Of a DNA stretch of 64,000 bases, positions 43,483 to 52,868 are shown piece by piece. This stretch comes from an uncultured Pseudomonas sp. Its GTDB lineage: Bacteria > Pseudomonadota > Gammaproteobacteria > Pseudomonadales > Pseudomonadaceae. The notes under the pieces are model-generated. The model was not told the DNA's origin. It saw only the letters and a list, made by a program, of their open reading frames with translations, and ran no database searches. Within the stretch, counting starts at the first letter, position 1. Each line of letters begins with the position of its first letter. The DNA lies in contig NZ_CAMPHI010000020.1 of the NCBI RefSeq assembly GCF_946885955.1, positions 25,902 to 89,901 of the forward strand. The letters are read 5' to 3'. The translations under genes were made by a program, and so were the position numbers.

Positions 43483-43547
43483 CCACATACGAGCCGTACT
43501 GGCACACTACCCAACTTTCGAACAGGCCCGCGACGGCGAATGCAACG

Positions 43548-43949
43548 ATGAACGATTGGCTCGACGAAATCAGCTGGAACAGCGACGGCCTGGTGCCGGC
43601 GATCGCCCAGGACCATAAAACCGGCCGTGTGTTGATGATGGCCTGGATGAACCGCGAAGCCCTGGCGCTGACCGCCGCCGAGCAGCGTGCGATCTATTGG
43701 TCGCGTTCGCGTGGCAAGCTATGGCGCAAGGGCGAGGAATCCGGGCATGTGCAGCAGCTCCACGAACTGCGCCTCGACTGCGACGCCGACGTGGTGATCC
43801 TGATGGTCGAGCAGATCGGCGGCATCGCCTGTCACACCGGCCGGGAAAGCTGCTTCTATCGGGTATTCGAAAACGGCGCCTGGAAAACCGTCGATGCCGT
43901 ACTCAAGGACCCGCATGCCATCTATGCCGCAGGACACAAACATGAGTGA
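43548..43949 (+). CDS. hisI: phosphoribosyl-AMP cyclohydrolase
   Basis: A 133-residue zinc enzyme of histidine biosynthesis that opens the purine ring of PR-AMP. The start is the ATG of [19 protein letters not shown]. Zinc ligands are Cys residues in [24 protein letters not shown]. It is the free-standing form (no fused HisE), followed by hisE with an 8-bp overlap. Confidence 0.96.
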   Translation: MNDWLDEISWNSDGLVPAIAQDHKTGRVLMMAWMNREALALTAAEQRAIYWSRSRGKLWRKGEESGHVQQLHELRLDCDADVVILMVEQIGGIACHTGRESCFYRVFENGAWKTVDAVLKDPHAIYAAGHKHE

Positions 43950-44289
43950 CATGGGCATGACCGACACCCTGAGCCGCCTGGCCGAGGTACTCGAATCGCG
44001 CAAAGGCGCGGCCGCAGACAGTTCCTATGTGGCCAGCCTGTACCACAAGGGTCTGAACAAGATCCTCGAGAAAGTCGGCGAAGAGTCGGTGGAAACCATA
44101 CTTGCCGCCAAGGATGCCGAGGTCAGCGGCGATTGCAGCGACCTTATCTATGAAACCGCCGATTTGTGGTTCCATAGCCTGGTGATGCTCGCCGCCCTCG
44201 GTCAGCATCCGCAAGCCGTGCTGGACGAGCTGGACCGACGCTTCGGCCTGTCCGGGCATGCAGAAAAAGCCGCACGTCCAAACAACTGA
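43942..44289 (+). CDS. hisE: phosphoribosyl-ATP pyrophosphatase
   Basis: A 115-residue MazG-like enzyme that removes pyrophosphate from PR-ATP, the step before His[16 protein letters not shown] and [17 protein letters not shown] hold the metal-binding Glu/Asp residues. AGGA precedes ATG 43942; an internal ATG at 43957 gives the length usual in P. aeruginosa and cannot be excluded. Followed 27 bp later by tatA. Confidence 0.95.
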   Translation: MSDMGMTDTLSRLAEVLESRKGAAADSSYVASLYHKGLNKILEKVGEESVETILAAKDAEVSGDCSDLIYETADLWFHSLVMLAALGQHPQAVLDELDRRFGLSGHAEKAARPNN

Positions 44290-44316
44290 TCAACCTATAA
44301 CTACGGAGTACGCACT

Positions 44317-44547
44317 ATGGGATTCGGTGGCATTAGCATTTGGCAACTTCTGATCGTGCTGTTGATCGTGGTCATGCTGTTCGGCACAAAACGCCTGAAA
44401 GGCCTGGGTTCCGACCTTGGCGGTGCGATCAAGGGCTTCAAGAAATCCATGGGTACCGATGACGACAAGCCCGCCGTGGAAGAACCCAAAGGTCAGACCA
44501 TAGACGCCCAGGCGCGCAAGGTCGAAGAACCCGCGAAAAAAGACTAA
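44317..44547 (+). CDS. tatA: Sec-independent translocase subunit TatA
   Basis: A 76-residue pore-forming subunit of the twin-arginine translocase. An N-terminal membrane helix ([21 protein letters not shown]) is followed by the amphipathic helix ([16 protein letters not shown]) and a charged tail. The FGTKRL hinge is diagnostic. First gene of tatABC. Confidence 0.96.
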   Translation: MGFGGISIWQLLIVLLIVVMLFGTKRLKGLGSDLGGAIKGFKKSMGTDDDKPAVEEPKGQTIDAQARKVEEPAKKD

Positions 44548-44550
44548 GCC

Positions 44551-44895
44551 ATGTTCGACATCGGCTTTACCGAGCTACTACTGATTGGCGTGGTCGCGCT
44601 GGTCGTGCTTGGCCCCGACCGCCTGCCTGGCGCTGTGCGCACGGCAGGCCTGTGGATTGGCCGGATCAAGCGCAGTTTCAGCGCGATCAAGGCCGAGGTC
44701 GAGCGCGAGATAGGCGCGGACGAAATCCGTCGCCAGCTGCACAACGAGCAGATTCTCGACCTGGAGCGCGACATGCGCAGCATCAAGGACGACCTGCTTT
44801 CGCCGCCAAGTAAATCCCCAGCCGCCGGCAATGGCGCAGAACCCGCGCCACCTGCGCCTGACGTCGCCAGCCAGGACAAATCCCCAACATCATGA
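44551..44895 (+). CDS. tatB: Sec-independent translocase subunit TatB
   Basis: A 114-residue receptor subunit of the Tat system. [20 protein letters not shown] and the [11 protein letters not shown] hinge identify TatB; a long amphipathic helix ([19 protein letters not shown]) follows. The C-terminal tail is shorter than in P. aeruginosa. It overlaps tatC by 4 bp. Confidence 0.95.
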   Translation: MFDIGFTELLLIGVVALVVLGPDRLPGAVRTAGLWIGRIKRSFSAIKAEVEREIGADEIRRQLHNEQILDLERDMRSIKDDLLSPPSKSPAAGNGAEPAPPAPDVASQDKSPTS

Positions 44896-45689
44896 GCCGC
44901 CTAACGGACAGCGACCAGGAAATGCCCCTGGTTTCGCACTTGACCGAGCTACGTACACGCCTGCTGCGCATCGTCGGCGCCGTCTTGCTGCTATTTGCCG
45001 GGTTGTTTTATTTCTCCCAGGACATCTACGCACTGGTCGCCGCCCCGCTGCGCGCCTACCTGCCCGAAGGCGCGACCATGATCGCCACGGGCGTCGCCTC
45101 ACCGTTCCTGACGCCGTTCAAGCTGACCATGATGGTCGCGCTGTTCCTCTCCATGCCGATCATTCTCCATCAGGTCTGGGGCTTCATCGCGCCGGGGCTG
45201 TACAAGCATGAAAAACGCATCGCCGTTCCCCTGCTGATTTCCAGCATTCTGCTGTTCTACGGCGGCATGGCCTTCGCCTACTTCGTGGTATTCCCGATCA
45301 TGTTCGGCTTCTTTGCCAGCGTGACCCCGGAAGGGGTGGCGATGATGACCGACATCGGCCAGTACCTGGATTTCGTCCTGACCCTGTTCTTCGCCTTCGG
45401 CGTGGCATTCGAAATTCCGGTGGCGACCTTCCTGCTGATCTGGATCGGTATCGTCGATATCGAAACCTTACGCAAAGGCCGCCCCTATGTAGTGGTCGGC
45501 TGCTTTGCCGTCGGCATGGTGCTGACCCCGCCGGACGTCTTCTCGCAAACCCTGCTGGCGGTGCCGATGTGGATGCTGTTCGAGGCTGGCCTGCTCTGCG
45601 CCGGCCTGGTCAAGCGCCGCGACGAACACGCAGAGGATGACGACGAGGACAGCGAAACCGAGGACCAACCTCCAGCTCCGCTGCCGTGA
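44892..45689 (+). CDS. tatC: Sec-independent translocase subunit TatC
   Basis: A 265-residue six-helix inner-membrane protein that recognises twin-arginine signal peptides. The N-terminal [16 protein letters not shown] and [23 protein letters not shown], with [10 protein letters not shown], are TatC signatures. The C-terminus is acidic ([12 protein letters not shown]). rsmE begins inside its last codons. Confidence 0.96.
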   Translation: MSRLTDSDQEMPLVSHLTELRTRLLRIVGAVLLLFAGLFYFSQDIYALVAAPLRAYLPEGATMIATGVASPFLTPFKLTMMVALFLSMPIILHQVWGFIAPGLYKHEKRIAVPLLISSILLFYGGMAFAYFVVFPIMFGFFASVTPEGVAMMTDIGQYLDFVLTLFFAFGVAFEIPVATFLLIWIGIVDIETLRKGRPYVVVGCFAVGMVLTPPDVFSQTLLAVPMWMLFEAGLLCAGLVKRRDEHAEDDDEDSETEDQPPAPLP

Positions 45690-46393
45690 ACCTGCTGCTG
45701 CTGGAAGACGCCGACTTTATCGACGCCGAGCGCGTACGGCTCAGCGGCCGACGCCTCAAGCACCTGCAGGAAGTGCACCGCGCCGAAGTCGGCGACAGCC
45801 TTCGCGTCGGCCGGGTGAACGGCCTGATGGGCAGCGGCCAGCTTCTCAGTTTGACTGCCGAGTACGCTGAACTGAGCGTCACGCTCGCCCAGACGCCGCC
45901 CGCCAAACTGCCGTTGACCCTGCTGCTGGCCTTGCCACGGCCGAAGATGCTGCGCCGGGTGCTGCAGACGATCAGCGCCATGGGCGTGCCCAGGCTGGTG
46001 CTGCTGAACAGTTACCGTGTCGAAAAAAGCTTCTGGCAAACGCCCTTTCTGAGCCCCGAAGCGATTCGCGAACAACTGATCCTGGGCCTGGAACAGGCGC
46101 GCGATAGCGTGCTGCCCGAGGTACTGATCGAAAAACGCTTCAAACCCTTCATCGAGGACCGCCTGCCGGCACTGGCCGCGGGAACCCTGGGCCTGGTCGG
46201 CCACCCCGGCGACTATCCGGCCTGCCCACGGGCGGTCGAGCGCGCCGTAACCCTGGCAATAGGCCCGGAGGGCGGCTGGATTCCCTACGAAGTGGAAAAG
46301 CTGCAAGCCGCCGGCCTGCAGCCCGTGCAGCTCGGCGAGCGCATCCTGCGCGTCGAAACCGCGGTCAGCGCCCTGCTCGCCCGCCTGTTCTAA
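45686..46393 (+). CDS. rsmE: 16S rRNA (uracil1498-N3)-methyltransferase
   Basis: A 235-residue SPOUT-class enzyme that methylates U1498 in 16S rRNA. An N-terminal PUA-like domain ([19 protein letters not shown]) precedes the knotted SAM-binding domain, with [18 protein letters not shown] and [19 protein letters not shown] as signatures. The GTG start overlaps the tatC stop. It marks the end of the PAO1-like gene block. Confidence 0.94.
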   Translation: MNLLLLEDADFIDAERVRLSGRRLKHLQEVHRAEVGDSLRVGRVNGLMGSGQLLSLTAEYAELSVTLAQTPPAKLPLTLLLALPRPKMLRRVLQTISAMGVPRLVLLNSYRVEKSFWQTPFLSPEAIREQLILGLEQARDSVLPEVLIEKRFKPFIEDRLPALAAGTLGLVGHPGDYPACPRAVERAVTLAIGPEGGWIPYEVEKLQAAGLQPVQLGERILRVETAVSALLARLF

Positions 46394-46458
46394 CGCCCGT
46401 ACGCCTGCGCGACCCGATACAGCGGCCGCGCCCGGCTATTGCGCGCAAGGGCCTGCGC

Positions 46459-47562
46459 TTACAGGCGCACGCTGGCGAAGGTCGACTCGCCCTGGGCGCG
46501 GGTCAATGCGGCCATTGCCGACGAGGTCGAGGGACGCATCAGGTCCTCCGGCATCGGGACCAGCGCGACCACGCTCGAGCCCTGCTGGCCGGCGCGCTCA
46601 TCGCGCGGTGGAATGCCGAAGTATTCGCGGTAGCACTTGGAGAAATGCGGCGTGGAGACGAAGCCGCAGACCGAAGCCACCTCGATGATCGACATGCTGG
46701 TTTGCTTGAGCAACTGCCGCGCGCGGATCAACCGTAGCTTCAGGTAATAACGCGACGGCGAGCAGTGCAGGTACTTCTGGAACAGCCGTTCGAGCTGCCG
46801 ACGCGAAACGTCGACATAGTGCGCGAGCTGATCGAGGTCGATCGGCTCCTCCAGATTGGCCTCCATCAGCGCCACTATTTCCTGGAGCTTCGGCTGGTTG
46901 GTGCCGAGCATATGCTTGAGCGGCACGCGCTGGTGGTCCTGCTCGTTGCGGATACGCTCGTAGATGAACATCTCGGAGATCGCCGCCGCCAGCTCGCGGC
47001 CATGTTCGCGACCGATCACGTGCAGCATCATGTCCATCGGTGCCGTGCCGCCCGACGAGGTATGGCGGTTGCGATCGATGGAAAACAGCCGGGTGGTGAC
47101 CGCCACCCGCGGAAAGGCTTCCTGCATCGAAGCCAGGCACTCCCAATGCACGCTGCAATCGTAACCGTCGAGCAGGCCGGCCTTGGCCAGAGCCCAGCTA
47201 CCGGTACATACCCCACCCATCTGACAGCCATGCCGCGCCTGGCATTGCAGCCAATGCAGGTGTTCGCGACTGACGCTTTGCTGGATACCCACACCGCCAC
47301 AGACGATCACCGCATCCAGGCGCGGCGCATTGGCCAGGCTGGCGTCCGGAGTGATCTGCAGACCGTCGCTGGCGCTCACCGGCAGGCCATTCAGGGTCAG
47401 GGTGTGCCAACGGTACAGCTCCTTGCCGGAGAGCTGGTTGGCCATGCGCAGCGGCTCGACCGCTGAAGCCAGGGAAATCAGGGTGAAGTTATCCAACAGT
47501 AGAAAACCGACGGACCGGGGAACCCGATTCTGGGCTTGCGCCCCTTGGTTGAACTCTGACAT
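46459..47562 (-). CDS. gbdR: AraC/GATase-1-type activator GbdR (glycine betaine responsive)
   Basis: A 367-residue transcription activator. Residues 10-200 form the class I amidotransferase-like (DJ-1/PfpI) ligand domain, and the C-terminal AraC domain contains VSRRQLERLFQKYLHCSPSR and VASVCGFVSTPHFSKCYREYFG. The sequence is very close to P. aeruginosa GbdR as remembered, including ASAVEPLRMANQLSG. GbdR senses betaine and dimethylglycine and activates choline/betaine catabolic and transport genes. The start at 47562 (MSEFNQG) has GAGG upstream. Its neighbours sdaB and cbc fit this role. Confidence 0.93.
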   Translation of the reverse strand: MSEFNQGAQAQNRVPRSVGFLLLDNFTLISLASAVEPLRMANQLSGKELYRWHTLTLNGLPVSASDGLQITPDASLANAPRLDAVIVCGGVGIQQSVSREHLHWLQCQARHGCQMGGVCTGSWALAKAGLLDGYDCSVHWECLASMQEAFPRVAVTTRLFSIDRNRHTSSGGTAPMDMMLHVIGREHGRELAAAISEMFIYERIRNEQDHQRVPLKHMLGTNQPKLQEIVALMEANLEEPIDLDQLAHYVDVSRRQLERLFQKYLHCSPSRYYLKLRLIRARQLLKQTSMSIIEVASVCGFVSTPHFSKCYREYFGIPPRDERAGQQGSSVVALVPMPEDLMRPSTSSAMAALTRAQGESTFASVRL

Positions 47563-48048
47563 CAGCGGATCCTCATGCAACGCAACACAGGGTATCGAGC
47601 CTTTTAGCGGGCCCTTAATGGGGCTTGTGCTGCGCTAACCCGTTGCATCTTTTTCCGTGCGGCCAAGCTGCAGCCATCGGTAACAGGTAACGCATACAGC
47701 CTTATTCTTGCATCCAGCCGAGCAATCTCAGTGGGCGGAGATTACAACGCAAAGGTCATGCCTAAATTGATTGAACATCCAATTAAAAAGCGACTTACCA
47801 GTCGAAGCTTGCCGCACTAGGCATAGGCAGGAGCGACATGGGTTTTCCATTTGCGACAACCAGAGCCCTGATTTCAATGCTCTTGAGCATTTCGGTAGCA
47901 CCGAGCGAGCCATTGCCACCCATGCGCTACATGTAGAAATAAATAGACGGTAACAGCCCCGCTGTAACCGCCTCGACCGACAATTCCGACGGCCTGCACC
48001 GTTAGCAGGCACGCCGTGCATCACCGTGGTCAAAACAGGCCACCACGC
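47563..48048. other. 486-bp gap between gbdR and sdaB
   Basis: It should hold the gbdR promoter, since gbdR reads leftward from 47562. No clear operator or terminator was found. It contains one short open frame with a good ribosome-binding site (listed separately at 47838-47936). Confidence 0.4.
47838..47936 (+). CDS. possible 32-residue small protein
   Basis: An ATG preceded by AGGAG at 5 bases spacing opens a 32-codon frame encoding MGFPFATTRALISMLLSISV and then a Pro-rich end (SEPLPPMRYM). The middle is hydrophobic enough for a short membrane helix. I do not recognise a family. It reads opposite to gbdR and sdaB. It could be a real small protein or chance. Confidence 0.25.
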   Translation: MGFPFATTRALISMLLSISVAPSEPLPPMRYM

Positions 48049-49428
48049 TCAACATTCGATGGCGCTGACCGCCAAACCGCCGCGCGAGGTTTCCTTGTAT
48101 TTGTCGTGCATGTCCGCCCCGGTATCACGCATGGTGCGGATTACCCGATCGAGCGAAATGAAGTGCTGACCGTCGCCGCGCAATGCCATCTGCGCCGCGT
48201 TGATCGCCTTTACCGCGGCAATCGCGTTGCGTTCGATACAGGGCACCTGAACCAGCCCGCCAACCGGGTCGCAGGTCAGGCCGAGGTTGTGCTCCAAGCC
48301 GATCTCGGCGGCGTTCTCCAGCTGCTCCGGAGTGGCCCCGAGAATTTCCGCCAGGCCGGCCGCGGCCATGGCGCAGGCCGAACCGACTTCGCCCTGGCAG
48401 CCGACTTCAGCGCCGGAGATCGAGGCGTTCTTCTTGCACAGGATGCCGACCGCCGCAGCGGCCAGCAGGTAGTCGACCACATCGGCCTCGCTCACCGCCG
48501 GGCTGAAGCGCACGTAGTAATGCAGCACCGCCGGAATGATCCCGGCCGCGCCGTTGGTCGGCGCGGTAACCATGCGCCCGCCAGCGGCGTTTTCCTCGTT
48601 GACCGCCAGGGCGAACAGGTTGACCCACTCCATGCCGCTCAAGGTCGAGCCGATCACATTGGGTTTGCTCATTTCCTGCAGGCTGCGGTGCAGCTTGGCG
48701 GCGCGACGCTTCACATTGAGCCCGCCGGGCAGAACGCCCTCATGTACCAGGCCCTGCTCGACGCAATCGCGCATGGCGCGCCACAAACGCATCAAGCCGC
48801 TGCGAATCTCTTCTTCGCTGCGCCAGGCTTTCTCGTTGGCCATCATCAGTTCGGATACGCGCAGGCCGTGCTCGCGGCACAGCGCCAGTAGCTCCTCGGC
48901 GCTGTCGAAGTCATAGGGCAAACGCGTGTGGTCCTGGTCCAGCACGCCACTGGCGGCCTGCGCCTCATCGACCACGAAGCCTCCGCCCACCGAGTAGTAA
49001 GTGTTTTCGTACAACAGTTCACCTTCATGGGCGAAGGCGCTGAGGGTCATGGCGTTCGGGTGGTAAGGCAGGTTTTCGTCGAGCAACCGCATGTCGCGTT
49101 GCCAATCGAAAGCGACCTGCACCTGACCGTCGAGCGGCAAACGGCCGCTGGCGAGCAACTGATCGATGCGCGGCGCGATGCTCGCCGGATCGATACGATC
49201 CGGCCATTCGCCCATCAGGCCCATGATCACCGCCCGGTCGCTGCCGTGGCCAACCCCGGTGGCGGAGAGCGAGCCATACAAGCGTACCTGCACCCGGCCG
49301 ACCCGCTCGAGCAGTTGCTGCTCACGCAACACACCGACGTAGAGCGCCGCGGCGCGCATCGGCCCGACGGTATGTGAACTGGACGGCCCGATGCCGATCT
49401 TGAACAAGTCAAACACGCTGATAGCCAC
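48049..49428 (-). CDS. sdaB: L-serine ammonia-lyase (iron-sulfur, single chain)
   Basis: A 459-residue enzyme that deaminates serine to pyruvate. The N-terminal beta domain starts [20 protein letters not shown]. The catalytic domain has 4Fe-4S cysteines in [16 protein letters not shown] and [16 protein letters not shown]. In Pseudomonas the copy next to gbdR and choline-uptake genes handles serine formed from betaine through sarcosine and glycine. Control by GbdR is inferred from context. Confidence 0.94.
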   Translation of the reverse strand: MAISVFDLFKIGIGPSSSHTVGPMRAAALYVGVLREQQLLERVGRVQVRLYGSLSATGVGHGSDRAVIMGLMGEWPDRIDPASIAPRIDQLLASGRLPLDGQVQVAFDWQRDMRLLDENLPYHPNAMTLSAFAHEGELLYENTYYSVGGGFVVDEAQAASGVLDQDHTRLPYDFDSAEELLALCREHGLRVSELMMANEKAWRSEEEIRSGLMRLWRAMRDCVEQGLVHEGVLPGGLNVKRRAAKLHRSLQEMSKPNVIGSTLSGMEWVNLFALAVNEENAAGGRMVTAPTNGAAGIIPAVLHYYVRFSPAVSEADVVDYLLAAAAVGILCKKNASISGAEVGCQGEVGSACAMAAAGLAEILGATPEQLENAAEIGLEHNLGLTCDPVGGLVQVPCIERNAIAAVKAINAAQMALRGDGQHFISLDRVIRTMRDTGADMHDKYKETSRGGLAVSAIEC

Positions 49429-49977
49429 GACAGGCTCCTGCTAGGGAATAACCCGGCCATCATCGAGATTTCACCAAAGCATCTGGCTCCAATTCCGACA
49501 AAGTCGTATCCAAACCCGCCAAAGCCTCCCATGGCCGGACGACCCGCACCGCCGACCTGGCCGGCGAAGACGCCCAGCACTCGCGACCTATAGCTGCAGA
49601 GCACTATCCGCGATCGTCCAAGCGCGGTTTTTATCAGCCACCTGCGGCACGAAAACAGGCGTTTCGCAGACAGCCTCAAGCATTAGCCGCACGGCAAAAT
49701 ATTCGTTAAATACCCATTAAAAATGCCGACAAATTCTGCGAAAAAGAATGATCACGATGCATTTATCGTTCACTCCCGATCCAGGCGCAGCTAAAGAAAC
49801 GACACCCACCTCCGCCCCACTGAAATACGACAACAGCGTTCCACTTGCGACGCCGCGCATAGGCAACGCGCAAAGGCAGCCGGCATGATCGGCACGCGCG
49901 CAGCCTCGCCGGCCCGGCCACGCGCATGTCCCGGCACCTAGCCGGATAGCCCCGCAACCGGTTATAGGAGCCACGCT
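49429..49977. promoter_or_regulatory. divergent control region between sdaB and the first choline-binding protein gene
   Basis: About 550 bases separating two divergent starts. An AT-rich stretch at 49693-49765 and a small inverted repeat CGAC-AAA-GTCG (49496-49506) near sdaB are the only visible elements. GbdR sites are likely here from context, but I cannot place one. AGGAG lies 9 bases before the ATG at 49978. Confidence 0.35.
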
Positions 49978-50913
49978 ATGAAGCTGAAGAAATATCTGCT
50001 GGCTGCAGCCCTGAGTACCCCCATGCTGGCCCAGGCCGCCGATCCTGCGAGCTGCGATATGGTGCGCTTCGCCGATGTCGGCTGGACCGACCTGATCACC
50101 ACCAATGCCGTGACTCGCCTGGTGCTCAGTGAGCTGGGCTACCGTTCGCAGGTCAAACGCATGTCGGTGCCGGAAACCTTCAAGGCGCTGCATGACGGCG
50201 AGCTCGATGTGTTCCTCGATACCTGGATGCCCACCTCGGAAAAGGACATCCGCCCTTACCTGGACAACGGCTCGGTCGAGTTGCTGACGGTCAACCTGGA
50301 GGGCGCCAAGTACACCCTGGCGGTCAACCAGGCCGCCTACGATGCCGGCCTCAAGGACTTCGCCGATATCGCCAAGTTCAGCAAACAGCTGGGCGGCGAG
50401 ATTCAGGGCATCGAGCCGGGCAACGGCGGCAACCAATTGATCCAGCAGATGATCGACAAGAACGCCTTTGGCCTGAAAGGTTTCAAATTGGTCGAGTCCA
50501 GCGAGTCGGACATGATCCTGCACGTCAAACGGGCCGATCACCTGAACCAGTGGTCGGTATTCCTGGGCTGGGAACCGCACCCGATGAACAACCAGTTGAA
50601 CATGCGCTACCTGAGTGGCGGCGATGACTATTTCGGCCCCAACCTGGGCGGCGCCACCGTCTACACCACGGTGCGCAAGGGCTTCACCAGCCAGTGCCCG
50701 AATGCCGGTCGACTGTTGAAAAACATACGTTTCAGCCTACAGATGGAAAACGACCTGATGGAGGCGATCCTGAACAAGAACACCAACCCCCGCCGCGAAG
50801 CCAAAGCCTGGCTGAAAGCCAACCCGAAGGTGCTCGATCAATGGCTGCAAGGCGTCACCATGCGCGACGGAAACCCGCTAAAACCGTCATTGGACCCACT
50901 GAAAACGCCATAA
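49978..50913 (+). CDS. choline ABC transporter substrate-binding protein (ChoX/CbcX-like, copy 1)
   Basis: A 311-residue periplasmic protein. The signal peptide MKLKKYLLAAALSTPMLAQA is cut at AA-DP. The aromatic box for a quaternary amine is fully kept: Trp36, Trp83, Tyr112 and Trp198, plus Asp38, in the same spacing as remembered for Sinorhizobium ChoX (Trp43, Trp90, Tyr119, Trp205, Asp45). Choline or a close analogue is the likely ligand. It is separated from the transporter genes by 749 bp, so it probably has its own promoter. Carnitine or acetylcholine binding cannot be excluded. Confidence 0.85.
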   Translation: MKLKKYLLAAALSTPMLAQAADPASCDMVRFADVGWTDLITTNAVTRLVLSELGYRSQVKRMSVPETFKALHDGELDVFLDTWMPTSEKDIRPYLDNGSVELLTVNLEGAKYTLAVNQAAYDAGLKDFADIAKFSKQLGGEIQGIEPGNGGNQLIQQMIDKNAFGLKGFKLVESSESDMILHVKRADHLNQWSVFLGWEPHPMNNQLNMRYLSGGDDYFGPNLGGATVYTTVRKGFTSQCPNAGRLLKNIRFSLQMENDLMEAILNKNTNPRREAKAWLKANPKVLDQWLQGVTMRDGNPLKPSLDPLKTP

Positions 50914-51285
50914 ATTTCATTTTTTTCAATTTCCTCTCAGCCCCCGACATACGGCGGCTAAGCCGCAATCCATGGCTGGAAACCGCTGCCGGCGCGGCTT
51001 TCAGCCTTGGCCAGGCGGTCAAAAAATCTGTTATGGTTTTTTAGGGCGCACGCTATGTCGTCGCCCAATACGTCAGGGTCGCAATTCGATAATTGCATAT
51101 ACCCGAAGACTATATCGTTGAGTCAGCCGATTTCGTCGCTGTTGAAACTCGGCGGATTGTTGAACGCATAACGAGCGAAGGTTAAGGCGGCAGATTAGAT
51201 GCCGAACAACCTGACGCCAGCGGTCGATTATTCGCCAGGAGAGACGACAGACCGGAGCTCCCAAGCTCTGGACCGAAGAAAAAAA

Positions 51286-51314
51286 AGCGCTGGCTCCCTC
51301 AATCGGGCGCCAGC
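51286..51314 (-). terminator. intrinsic terminator on the minus strand upstream of cbcV
   Basis: Read leftward, GCTGGC and GCCAGC form the outer stem around an inner CCC/GGG pair, followed by GC and eight T residues (51293-51286). This is a strong Rho-independent terminator. No minus-strand protein gene ends here, so it probably ends an untranslated RNA. Confidence 0.65.
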
Positions 51315-51399
51315 CCAACAAGAAATTTCGGATGTACGCGCATCTCGGTTCGAGATGTGTAATTCCCACGGATTGGGTTTCGTAACACTGCCAGAGGGT

Positions 51400-51416
51400 T
51401 TGGAAAGCGGTTTGCA
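51400..51416 (+). promoter_or_regulatory. sigma-54-like promoter upstream of cbcV
   Basis: TTGGAAAGCGGTTTGCA has GG (51402-51403) and GC (51414-51415) exactly 10 bases apart and a perfect TTGCA -12 block. The -24 block matches 6 of 8 bases of YTGGCACG. It points at cbcV with a leader of about 235 bases. Control of choline uptake by NtrC or CbrB would fit but is inferred. Confidence 0.4.
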
Positions 51417-51662
51417 GCACGGCACAGCAAGGTTCACTCGACAGCACACCCCAGCTACGTCCATTGCCCTCGCGGCAACTGGAGCGTCGCCCCGGTTGTG
51501 CCCGATGAGCCAAGAGGTGGCGCGCGGCGAAACGAGCTCCAACCCCCGCAAACAAGTCAACCCACACAGGCAAGAACAGTCGGCATCACCCAACGTGCGC
51601 CTCATGGCAAGCGTGCGGTTCCGTGGCACTGGTCTGGTTGTCTACTGAAGGGGAACCATCCC

Positions 51663-52868
51663 ATGCAGTCTGGAAAAATCGTCGTCAAAAACCTCTATAA
51701 GGTTTTCGGCGCACAGCCTCAAGAAGCCATCGACCTGCTCAAGCAGGGCTGGAGCAAGGATCGGATCCTTGCTGAAAAAGGCGCGGTGATCGGCGTCAGC
51801 GACGTCTCGTTCAGCGTCGAAGAGGGCGAGATCTTCGTCCTCATGGGCCTCTCCGGGTCGGGTAAGTCCACACTTATCCGCCTGATCAATCGCCTGATCG
51901 AACCCACCGCTGGCGATGTCTTCATCGACGGCCAGAACGTCGCCAAGCTGCCCAAGGCGCAACTCATCGACCTGCGTCGCCGCGACATGAGCATGGTCTT
52001 CCAGTCGTTCGCCCTGATGCCGTCGCGCACCGTACTGGACAACGCCGCGTTCGGTCTCGAAGTGGCGGGCAAGGGCCGCAAGGAGCGCGAGCAGCGCGCC
52101 ATGGAAGTGCTCAAGCAGGTCGGCCTCGACACCTTCGCCCACAAGCATCCGCATGAGCTGTCCGGCGGCATGCAGCAGCGCGTCGGCCTAGCCCGTGCGC
52201 TGGCTGTCGACCCCTCGATGATCATCATGGACGAGGCCTTCTCCGCCCTCGACCCACTCAAGCGCCGCGAAATGCAGGACGTGCTGCTGGAGCTGCAGAA
52301 GACCCATCGCCGCACCATCATCTTCGTCTCCCACGACATCGAAGAAGCCATGCGCATCGGCAACCGCATCGGCATCATGGAAGGCGGCAAGCTGGTACAG
52401 ATCGGCACCCCGCAGGAGCTGATCGACAACCCGGCCAACGACTACGTACGCAATTTCTTCCAGACCGTCGACACCAATCGCTATCTCACCGCCGGCCAGC
52501 TGATGGCCGACAGCGTGCCGCTCTACGTGCACAACGGCAGAGCACCGGACGCGCAGAAGGTCTGCCAGGAACTGCAGGCGCTGGACAAGCACTATGCCTT
52601 CGTCGTCGACGAACAGAACAATTTCCAGGGCTCGATCAGCCTCGAACGGATCGCCCTGCTGGTCGAAGGCGGCGCAACCTGCGGGCTGGACGGCGACGTA
52701 CTCAAGCAGATCAACCCGGTTCCCGAAGACATGCCGCTGGATCAAGTGATCGAGCGCCTGGTGGACAACGAGGGGCCGATTCCGGTGATCGACAGCAATG
52801 GCCGTTACAGCGGTGCCATCAGCAAAGGCCGACTGTTGACCCGCCTGCAGGGAGAATCCCATGAGTGA
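51663..52868 (+). CDS. cbcV: choline/betaine ABC transporter ATP-binding protein CbcV
   Basis: A 401-residue ATPase of the ProV/OpuAA type. Walker A is GLSGSGKST (62-70), the ABC signature is LSGGMQQ (166-172) and Walker B is IIMDEA (187-192). Two C-terminal CBS domains (about 275-390) sense ionic strength or nucleotides in related osmolyte transporters. The ATG at 51663 is used; the frame extends upstream without similarity. It overlaps cbcW by 8 bp. It powers uptake for the nearby binding proteins. Confidence 0.93.
   Translation: MQSGKIVVKNLYKVFGAQPQEAIDLLKQGWSKDRILAEKGAVIGVSDVSFSVEEGEIFVLMGLSGSGKSTLIRLINRLIEPTAGDVFIDGQNVAKLPKAQLIDLRRRDMSMVFQSFALMPSRTVLDNAAFGLEVAGKGRKEREQRAMEVLKQVGLDTFAHKHPHELSGGMQQRVGLARALAVDPSMIIMDEAFSALDPLKRREMQDVLLELQKTHRRTIIFVSHDIEEAMRIGNRIGIMEGGKLVQIGTPQELIDNPANDYVRNFFQTVDTNRYLTAGQLMADSVPLYVHNGRAPDAQKVCQELQALDKHYAFVVDEQNNFQGSISLERIALLVEGGATCGLDGDVLKQINPVPEDMPLDQVIERLVDNEGPIPVIDSNGRYSGAISKGRLLTRLQGESHE

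Larger units (their letters stand above)
51286..51420 (-). ncRNA. candidate small RNA ending at the terminator
   Basis: Immediately upstream of the strong minus-strand terminator lies a perfect 7-bp hairpin (CATCTCG, 3-base loop, CGAGATG; 51341-51357). A two-hairpin RNA of roughly 100-150 bases is suggested. The 5' end is unknown, no promoter is evident, and the right boundary given is a guess. It would be antisense to the presumed cbcV leader. Confidence 0.25.
50914..51662. other. 749-bp gap upstream of cbcV with regulatory signals
   Basis: No protein gene is supported. It contains a GCGGCT/AGCCGC hairpin (50953-50965), a minus-strand terminator (51286-51314), a hairpin CATCTCG/CGAGATG (51341-51357), and a sigma-54-like site (51400-51416). 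Open frames on either strand here lack codon bias and recognisable domains. Confidence 0.5.

Noticed and set aside
51236..51320. Glycine-riboswitch-like words (GGAGAG and ACCGAAG around a stem) upstream of cbcV
   Set aside because: The second half of the aptamer (CTCTCAGG-type closing strand) is absent, and the A-run and following stem are better explained as the minus-strand terminator.
51073..51629. Two overlapping minus-strand frames (166 and 133 codons) upstream of cbcV
   Set aside because: They run straight through the terminator hairpin and T-run, have no ribosome-binding site and give low-complexity translations.
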